From Streptomyces cellostaticus (GTDB taxonomy: Bacteria; Actinomycetota; Actinomycetes; Streptomycetales; Streptomycetaceae): 64,000 nucleotides of DNA. Below are positions 58,780 through 64,000 of this stretch, piece after piece (positions within the stretch are counted from its first letter, which is position 1; each line of letters begins with the position of its first letter). The DNA lies in NCBI RefSeq assembly GCF_001513965.1, contig NZ_KQ948019.1, positions 321,763-385,762 of the forward strand, written 5' to 3'. A program made the position numbers and the translations under genes. The notes under the pieces are model-generated. The model saw only the letters and a program-made list of their open reading frames with translations, did no database searches and was not told the DNA's origin.

Positions 58780-59393
58780 GTGCCCTCCACTGGCACGAAG
58801 CGCACCCGTGTGCCCGGTGCCAGCAGCGCGGCCGGTACGCGCGCGTGGTCCCACAGCACCGCCTCCGTCGTGCCGATCAGCTGCCAGCCACCCGGAGAGG
58901 AACGCGGGTACACGCCCGTGTACGGCCCTGCCAGCGCCACGGCACCGGCCGGGACCGCCGTGCGCGGAGTGGCCCGGCGCGGGACGTCGTAGCGGGCGGG
59001 CAGCCCGGTGAGGTAGCCGAAGCCGGGCGCGAAGCCGCAGAAGGCCACCGTGAACTCGGTGCCCGCGTGGATCCGGGCCACCTCGGGCTCGGACACCTGC
59101 CAGTGGGCGGCGACCTCGGCGAGGTCCGGACCGTCGTAGCGCACGGGCAGCTCGATCAGCTCACGCGTGCGTGGGGGAGAGGGAGGTACGTCGGAAGAGG
59201 TCAGTTCGGATGCCCGGCGGGCCGGGTCGTCCAGGCCGTCGAGCAGGACCGTACGGGCCGCCGGAACGATCTCACGGACGGCCAGCGAGCCCTCCGCGCG
59301 AAGGCGCAGCAACTCCGCGTGCAGGGCCTGCGCCTGCTCGCCCGAGGAGACCTCCACGAGCAATGCGTCCTCGCCGACCGGCAGCGCCCTCAT
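58776..59393 (-). CDS. pxpB: 5-oxoprolinase subunit B (KipI family)
   Basis: This 205-residue protein has the KipI/PxpB pattern: MRALPVGEDALLVEVSSGEQ, HAGTEFTVAFCGFAPGFGYL, LPARYDVPRRATPRTAVPAG and VALAGPYTGVYPRSSPGGWQLIGTTEAVLWD. The start overlaps the pxpA stop by 4 bases. It acts with PxpC as the kinase half of 5-oxoprolinase. Confidence 0.93.
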   Translation of the reverse strand: MRALPVGEDALLVEVSSGEQAQALHAELLRLRAEGSLAVREIVPAARTVLLDGLDDPARRASELTSSDVPPSPPRTRELIELPVRYDGPDLAEVAAHWQVSEPEVARIHAGTEFTVAFCGFAPGFGYLTGLPARYDVPRRATPRTAVPAGAVALAGPYTGVYPRSSPGGWQLIGTTEAVLWDHARVPAALLAPGTRVRFVPVEGT

Positions 59394-60148
59394 GCGAAGG
59401 CCTCCACCCGCACACCCGCCGCCACCAACTGCTCGCGCACCCGGCGGGCCAGCTCCACCGCGCCGGGCGTGTCGCCGTGCAGACACAGGGAGCGGGCGCG
59501 CATCCCGATGCGTGTGCCGGAGTGCGCGACGACCGCGCCGAAGCGCGCGAGGCTCACCGAGCGCTCCACGACCGTGTCCGCGTCGGTCACCACGGCGCCG
59601 TCCCTGCCGCGCGGCACCAGCGTGCCCTCGTCGGTGTACGCGCGGTCCGCGAACGCCTCGGTGACGGCCGGCAGACCCGCTTTCCGGGCCAGTTCCAGCA
59701 GGCGGGAGCCGGGCAGGCCCAGCACCGGCAGCGAGGCGTCCGCCAGGAGCACTCCGTCGACCACCGCGCGCGCCTGTTCCTCGTCGTGCACGACCCGGTT
59801 GTAGAGCGCGCCGTGCGGCTTGACGTACGCCACGCGCGCGCCGGCCGCCCGGGCGAACACCTCCAGGGCGCCGATCTGATAGGCCACTTCGGCCGTCAGC
59901 TCGGCGGGCGGCACGTCCATCGCGCGCCGCCCGAACCCGGCGAGGTCCCGGTAGGAGACCTGCGCGCCGATCGTCACGCCTCGCTCGGCGGCCAGCTCGC
60001 ACACCCGGCGCATGGTGGCCGCGTCCCCGGCGTGGAACCCGCAGGCCACGTTGGCACTGGTGACGACGGACAGCAGCTGTTCGTCGTCGGTCAGCCGCCA
60101 GCGGCCGAAGCCCTCGCCCAGGTCGGCATTCAGATCGATCGCGGTCAT
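59390..60148 (-). CDS. pxpA: 5-oxoprolinase subunit A (LamB/YcsF family)
   Basis: This 252-residue protein has the LamB/YcsF signature: MTAIDLNADLGEGFGRWRLT, VTSANVACGFHAGDAATMRR, VSYRDLAGFGRRAMDVPP, and VKPHGALYNRVVHDEEQARAV. It opens the 5-oxoproline ring together with PxpBC to give glutamate. It lies 48 bases downstream of the YcsI-like gene in the same operon. Confidence 0.95.
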   Translation of the reverse strand: MTAIDLNADLGEGFGRWRLTDDEQLLSVVTSANVACGFHAGDAATMRRVCELAAERGVTIGAQVSYRDLAGFGRRAMDVPPAELTAEVAYQIGALEVFARAAGARVAYVKPHGALYNRVVHDEEQARAVVDGVLLADASLPVLGLPGSRLLELARKAGLPAVTEAFADRAYTDEGTLVPRGRDGAVVTDADTVVERSVSLARFGAVVAHSGTRIGMRARSLCLHGDTPGAVELARRVREQLVAAGVRVEAFA

Positions 60149-60196
60149 GGTCTTCCGTGTCTCCGGTCCTCGTGTCGTCTGTGCTGCGTGCCGGTG

Positions 60197-61033
60197 TCAG
60201 TCGACGCCGGCCACCCGGTACTGCTCGTCGCGGGCGTCGGTCAGGAACATCCGGCCCGGCGCGTGGGTGAGGGCGAACGGCGGCCGGGAGGCCATCACCG
60301 CCGCCTGCGGGGTCACCCCGCACGCCCAGAACACCGGGATGTCCTCGGGTGCGGCGTCCACCGGGTCGCCGAAGTCGGGCCGGCCGAGGTCCTCGATGCC
60401 GAGGGCCCCGGGATCGCCGCAGTGCACCGGGCCGCCGTGGACGGCCGGCAGCAGGCTGCTCTCCCGGATCGCGGTGCGCAGGTGCTCGGGCGGCACCGGG
60501 CGCATCGACACCACCATGGGGCCGCGCAGTCGGCCCGCCGGACGGCACGGACGGCCGGTCGTGTACATCGGCACGTTGCGGCCCTGCTCCAGGTGCCGGA
60601 TCGGGACGCCTGCCGCGGCCAGCGCCCACTCGAAGGTGAAGCTGCACCCGAGCAGGAACGACACCAGGTCGTCCCGCCAGCGCGCCCGCACGTCCGTGGG
60701 CTCCTCGACCAGCTCGCCGTCGTGCCACACCCGGTAGCGCGGCAGGTCGGTGCGCAGGTCGGCGCCGTCCGCGAGCACGGTCGTGGGCGAACCGGCGTCC
60801 GTGACGTCGAGCACCGGACAGGGCTGCGGATTGCGCTGGCAGAACAGCAGCATGTCGTACGCCCAGTCGGCCGGAACCGAGATCAGGTTGGCCTGGGTGT
60901 GGCCCGCCGCGACGCCCGCCGTGGGGCCCGCGAGGCCCTCCCGGAAGCGGGCCCGCGCGGTTTTCGGGCTCCACGCGTGCGCGTGCGCGTCGACGAGGGT
61001 CACGGGCCGGTCCCCGGTACCGTCCACCCGCAT
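60197..61033 (-). CDS. DUF1445 (YcsI-like) putative hydro-lyase / D-glutamate cyclase-like protein
   Basis: This 278-residue protein matches the YcsI family: [73 protein letters not shown] and [35 protein letters not shown]. The mammalian relative hydrolyses D-5-oxoproline to D-glutamate. In the B. subtilis ycs-kip cluster the same gene lies with pxpABC. It probably handles the D-isomer or a related compound. Its ATG shares one base with the stop of the transporter gene. Confidence 0.85.
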   Translation of the reverse strand: MRVDGTGDRPVTLVDAHAHAWSPKTARARFREGLAGPTAGVAAGHTQANLISVPADWAYDMLLFCQRNPQPCPVLDVTDAGSPTTVLADGADLRTDLPRYRVWHDGELVEEPTDVRARWRDDLVSFLLGCSFTFEWALAAAGVPIRHLEQGRNVPMYTTGRPCRPAGRLRGPMVVSMRPVPPEHLRTAIRESSLLPAVHGGPVHCGDPGALGIEDLGRPDFGDPVDAAPEDIPVFWACGVTPQAAVMASRPPFALTHAPGRMFLTDARDEQYRVAGVD

Positions 61034-62352
61034 CACGCGAGTTCCTTCCCGCGCGTCTCGGGCAGCCCGAGCAGCGCCAGCGCCGCGAGCCCGTAGCCGA
61101 TCGCGCCGAAGACCAGCGCACCGCCCACGCCCCAACTGTCGGCCAGAAAACCCACCAGGGTCGGGAAGACCGCGCCCACCGCGCGGCCCGTGTTGTACGT
61201 GAAGCCCTGCCCGGTGCCGCGCACCGCCGTCGGGTACAGCTCGCTCAGATAGGAGCCGAAGCCGCTGAAGATCGCCGACATGCAGAAGCCGAGCGGGAAA
61301 CCGAGCACCAGCAGCAGGGTGTCGGCGCCGTGCGGGATGTTCGCGTACGCGAGGACGCAGACCGCCGACAGCAGCGCGAACAGCCAGATGTTGCGGCGCC
61401 GGCCAAGCCGGTCGGTCAGGTAGCCGCCGGTCAGATAGCCGAGGAAGGCGCCGGAGATCAGGAACGTCAGATAGCCGCCGGTGCCGACGACGGACAGGCC
61501 GCGCTCGGTCTTCAGGTACGTCGGAACCCAGGTCGCCAGCGTGTAGTAGCCGCCCTGCACGCCCGTGGACAGCAGGCCCGCGAAGACCGTCGTACGCAGC
61601 AGGCCCGGCTCGCCGTCCGCAGCGGGGCGGAAGATCGCCGCGAACGACCCGCGCTGCGGGCTCTGCTCGCGGGCCGCCGTGGCCTCGGGCGCGTCGTGCA
61701 CCCGGCGGCGCAGCCACACCACGAGGAGTGCGGGCAGGGCTCCGGTCCAGAACATGATGCGCCAGGCCAGGTCGTCGCCGGCGAAGGAGAAGACCAGCGT
61801 GTAGACGATCGCGGCCAGTGCCCAGCCGACCGCCCAGGAACTCTGGATCGCGCCGAGGGTGCGGCCCCGGTGCCGCGCGCTCGCGTACTCGGCGACCAGA
61901 ATCGCCCCGACGGCCCACTCGCCGCCGAAGCCGAGGCCCTGCAGGGCGCGGAAGACCAGCAGCGTCTCGTAGTCGGGCGCGAAGCCGCAGGCCACGGTGA
62001 AGACGGCGTACGTGATCACTGTGATCATCAGCGCCCGGACCCGGCCGACCCGGTCCGCCACCACGCCCGCCACGGCGCCGCCGATCGCGGAGACCACCAG
62101 CGTGACGGTGGTGAACAGACCGGTCTGGCCGCTGTCCAGGCCGAAGTACGCCGAGAGCGCCACCATGCTCAGCGGCAGCGTGAAGTAGTCGTAGGAATCC
62201 AGGGCATATCCGCCGAAAGCACCGGCGAAGGCCTGTCGACCGTGCGGGCCGAGGGCGCGCAGCCAGCCGAACGCGCCGTCCTCAGCGGTGCGTTCGCCTT
62301 GCGCCGGTCGTATGCGGGAGATCGCGGAGCGTGGCGGAGGGGTCGTGCTCAT
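61033..62352 (-). CDS. MFS transporter of the 5-oxoproline operon
   Basis: This 439-residue twelve-helix protein starts [15 protein letters not shown]. It has the metabolite:H+ symporter pattern [30 protein letters not shown] entry, [37 protein letters not shown] and [20 protein letters not shown] precedes ATG 62352. As first gene of an operon with ycsI-like and pxpABC it probably imports 5-oxoproline or a related acid, in place of the NRAMP-type YcsG of B. subtilis. Expression is likely controlled by the divergent GntR regulator. Confidence 0.85.
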   Translation of the reverse strand: MSTTPPPRSAISRIRPAQGERTAEDGAFGWLRALGPHGRQAFAGAFGGYALDSYDYFTLPLSMVALSAYFGLDSGQTGLFTTVTLVVSAIGGAVAGVVADRVGRVRALMITVITYAVFTVACGFAPDYETLLVFRALQGLGFGGEWAVGAILVAEYASARHRGRTLGAIQSSWAVGWALAAIVYTLVFSFAGDDLAWRIMFWTGALPALLVVWLRRRVHDAPEATAAREQSPQRGSFAAIFRPAADGEPGLLRTTVFAGLLSTGVQGGYYTLATWVPTYLKTERGLSVVGTGGYLTFLISGAFLGYLTGGYLTDRLGRRRNIWLFALLSAVCVLAYANIPHGADTLLLVLGFPLGFCMSAIFSGFGSYLSELYPTAVRGTGQGFTYNTGRAVGAVFPTLVGFLADSWGVGGALVFGAIGYGLAALALLGLPETRGKELA

Positions 62353-62433
62353 GGGCACCTCGCAGAGAGGGGATGGAGGGTGCGGGGAACTGAGCAGTGC
62401 CGTGCGGAAGCTGTACCGTGCGGAGCACCGTAG

Positions 62434-62452
62434 AGGATCGTTCAACGATCCT
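62434..62452. promoter_or_regulatory. GntR operator in the pxp divergent region
   Basis: AGGATCGTT (62434-62442), C, AACGATCCT (62444-62452): a perfect 9+9 dyad with one central base, 48 bases before the GntR start and 81 bases before the transporter start. It is the obvious binding site for the adjacent FCD-type regulator. Confidence 0.75.
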
Positions 62453-62500
62453 TCAATACCTGCGTTGTTTCGTTCCTGGGTCTGCGATTGAATTCCGGGC

Positions 62501-63202
62501 ATGGCAGAGCAGCTGACGGGACTGGCCGACGACCGTGCCCTCCTGGGGCGCACCAGCACCGCCGAACGGGTCTCCGACATCCTCAGGAGCCGCATCGCCG
62601 AGGGCTATTTCCCGCCAGGCACCCGTCTGTCCGAGGACGCCATCGGCGGCGCGCTCGGGGTCTCCCGCAACACCCTGCGCGAGGCGTTCCGGCTGCTCAC
62701 CCACGAGCGCCTGCTTGTCCACGAACTCAACCGCGGCGTCTTCGTCCGGGTCCTGACCGTGGAGGACGTCGAGGACATCTACCGCACCCGGGCCCTGGTC
62801 GAGTGCGCTGTCGTCCGCGGCCTCGGCGAGCCGCCGTACGGCCTCGACGGCCTGGCCGCCGCCGTCACCGAGGGGCAGCTGGCCACCCACGAGAATGACT
62901 GGAAAGCACTGGGTACGGCCAATATCCACTTCCACCGGGAACTGGTCGCGCTGGCCGGCAGCGAACGCACCGACGAGCTGATGCGCAGCGTCTTCGCCGA
63001 GCTGCGGCTCGCCTTCCATGTCGTGGACGACCCGCGCCGGCTGCACGAGCCGTACCTCGCCCGCAACCGCCGGATCCTCCAGGCGCTGCAGGCCGGGGAC
63101 CGGCGCGAGGCGGAGCGTCTGCTGGAGACCTACCTCACGGACTCGCTGGAACGGGTCGTGGAGGTGTACCGACGGCGTGTGGGGGAGGAAAGCGCCCCGT
63201 AG
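62501..63202 (+). CDS. GntR family regulator, FadR/FCD subfamily
   Basis: This 233-residue protein has a winged helix (ERVSDILRSRIAEGYFPPGTRLSEDAIGGALGVSRNTLREAFRLL, about residues 21-66) and an all-helical FCD domain with Asp/His metal-site residues (EDIYRTRALVE, HFHRELVAL). It is divergent from the pxp operon with a clear operator in between, so a role as 5-oxoproline-responsive repressor is likely. Confidence 0.88.
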   Translation: MAEQLTGLADDRALLGRTSTAERVSDILRSRIAEGYFPPGTRLSEDAIGGALGVSRNTLREAFRLLTHERLLVHELNRGVFVRVLTVEDVEDIYRTRALVECAVVRGLGEPPYGLDGLAAAVTEGQLATHENDWKALGTANIHFHRELVALAGSERTDELMRSVFAELRLAFHVVDDPRRLHEPYLARNRRILQALQAGDRREAERLLETYLTDSLERVVEVYRRRVGEESAP

Positions 63203-63204
63203 GT

Positions 63205-63275
63205 GCGCGCCCCACAGGGGCGCGGGGCCGCATCCCTGTGCGGCTTCGCCGCGGGGCGCGACCAGCCACAGACCG
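63205..63275. repeat. Dispersed palindromic intergenic repeat, copy 4 (reversed)
   Basis: GCGCGCCCCACAGGGGCGCG, GGGCCGCATCCC, then GCGGCTTCGCCGC and GGGGCGCGACCAGCC read as the reverse of the repeat at 31954-32080, including the GCGGC...GCCGC insert. Confidence 0.65.
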
Positions 63276-63374
63276 CTCGCCCCCGAAGAACGACCCGCAC
63301 TACCCCGGCCCCCCCGGCGGAGCCGCTCTGCGTCGTTTGGGTTGTTGTCAGACCGAGGACCTAGTCTGTGCACC

Positions 63375-64000
63375 GTGACTTCGCCTGCATCGACGGACCG
63401 TGTTCCGCCCCAGCTCAGCGCGGGGCCGCGCCCAGCACCGGGGCCGGCCGCCGACGAGGGGCTGGCGCGTCGGCTGCGTGCGCTCGCCTGCACCGCGCCG
63501 CTGCACGACCTCGACGCGCGCAAGGCGAACCTGGCCGGGGAGTACTCGCTGTACGGCATGGCCGAGGTGGCCCTGGCCGCCATCGACCTGGTCACGCTGA
63601 ACATGGACTTCGACACGGGCGCCGACCACGAGCAGATCGTGGCCCGGCTCATCCCGCGCATCGCCGCCCAGGCCCCGCACCGGCCCACCGCCGAGCACGA
63701 GCGCGTGGCCCGCTGGGTCCTGGAGAACCTGATCAACGTCGGCAGCGTGGACCGCGGCTTCCGCGCCGTGTACGGCACTTTCGCGCAGGACGGCACCTAT
63801 GTCCGCCGTGACTACGACTTCAAGCTGATCGAGGAGGTCCCCGGCCCGGGCGGCACGGTCTACCTGCGCACGACGGACGAGGCGGTCAACGTCCTGGTCG
63901 GAGCCCTGGACACCGATGTCACCAGCGCCCAGATCGCCGCCGAGGTCAAGCTGGAGGTGCTGATCAACCGCGGCCGCCTCGCCGACGCCCAGCTCGCCGC
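63375..64000 (+). CDS. N-terminal part of a possible kleisin-like (MukF/JetA-type) protein, partial
   Basis: From GTG 63375 the frame is open to the window end (208 codons). After a Pro-rich start it is helical: LARRLRALACTAPLHDLDAR, then EYSLYGMAEVALAAIDLVT, HERVARWVLENLINVGSVDRG, and an anti-parallel pattern YLRTTDEAVNVLVGALDTDV followed by VKLEVLINRGRLADAQLAA. The last block resembles the region of MukF/MksF/JetA kleisins that precedes the long coiled coil. The resemblance is by eye and should be treated as a lead. The start codon is chosen from frame continuity. Confidence 0.5.
   Translation, partial: MTSPASTDRVPPQLSAGPRPAPGPAADEGLARRLRALACTAPLHDLDARKANLAGEYSLYGMAEVALAAIDLVTLNMDFDTGADHEQIVARLIPRIAAQAPHRPTAEHERVARWVLENLINVGSVDRGFRAVYGTFAQDGTYVRRDYDFKLIEEVPGPGGTVYLRTTDEAVNVLVGALDTDVTSAQIAAEVKLEVLINRGRLADAQLA

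Overview
The window is high-GC, gene-dense actinobacterial chromosome and almost certainly Streptomyces. It uses GTG and ATG starts with GGAG-type ribosome sites, has rare TTA codons, and carries rbpA, ppm1 (polyprenol-phosphate mannose synthase), a GH18 chitinase, an FMN-riboswitch riboflavin operon and an incomplete conservon. From memory, the gene order from ribE to the right end follows the S. coelicolor core around SCO1443 (ribE), SCO1429 (chiD), SCO1423 (ppm1) and SCO1421 (rbpA). The part left of about 18.3 kb looks more strain-specific.

Left part, 1-18.3 kb. A conservon piece (cvnA end, cvnB, cvnC) has no GTPase gene. It is followed by two truncated, back-to-back gene remnants that meet at a 10-bp palindrome. 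Then come a secreted protein, a nitrilase plus tryptophan-monooxygenase-like pair (a possible indole-3-acetamide route), an F420-type oxidoreductase, a DUF5995 gene and a GH6 cellulase with a TTA codon. At 8.7-13.1 kb lies the most unusual locus: a small helical protein ending in a YQAGRDQHI motif, then a 1308-residue nSTAND NTPase with the same motif near its N-terminus and fourteen WD40 repeats. This is the layout of a bacterial amyloid-signalling NLR pair. After that come a thioesterase, an MFS/ROK divergent pair, and an ECF41 sigma factor with an SDR target gene. The sigma gene sits behind what looks like a chitinase promoter.

Middle part, 18.3-45.4 kb. The FMN riboswitch leads ribE-ribM-ribBA-ribH and then hisE-hisG. 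Next are two CNNM/CorC membrane proteins, an EccA-like AAA ATPase, a possible small RNA, a uridine-kinase-like gene with no ordinary start codon, a TTA-containing gene of unknown function, an amino-acid permease, a C39 peptidase, a TetR regulator, chiD, an acyl-CoA dehydrogenase, a DUF7064-like plus phosphotransferase pair, Lrp, and an amidohydrolase. A structured untranslated region precedes ppm1, followed by fxsA and rbpA. The rbpA gene has a textbook SigR promoter.

Right part, 45.4-64 kb. This holds an Atg22-like MFS transporter, a GDPD-YczE pair with divergent YczR/MocR regulator, an FtsK-like protein with a broken Walker A motif, ankyrin and HEAT-repeat proteins, and a tightly coupled GT4-GT4-SGNH hydrolase operon. 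It then has a five-gene 5-oxoproline (pxpABC) operon with transporter, YcsI-type protein and divergent GntR regulator. The window ends inside a gene that may encode a kleisin-like protein. Several dispersed intergenic palindromic repeats are present. I saw no tRNA, rRNA, CRISPR array or insertion sequence.
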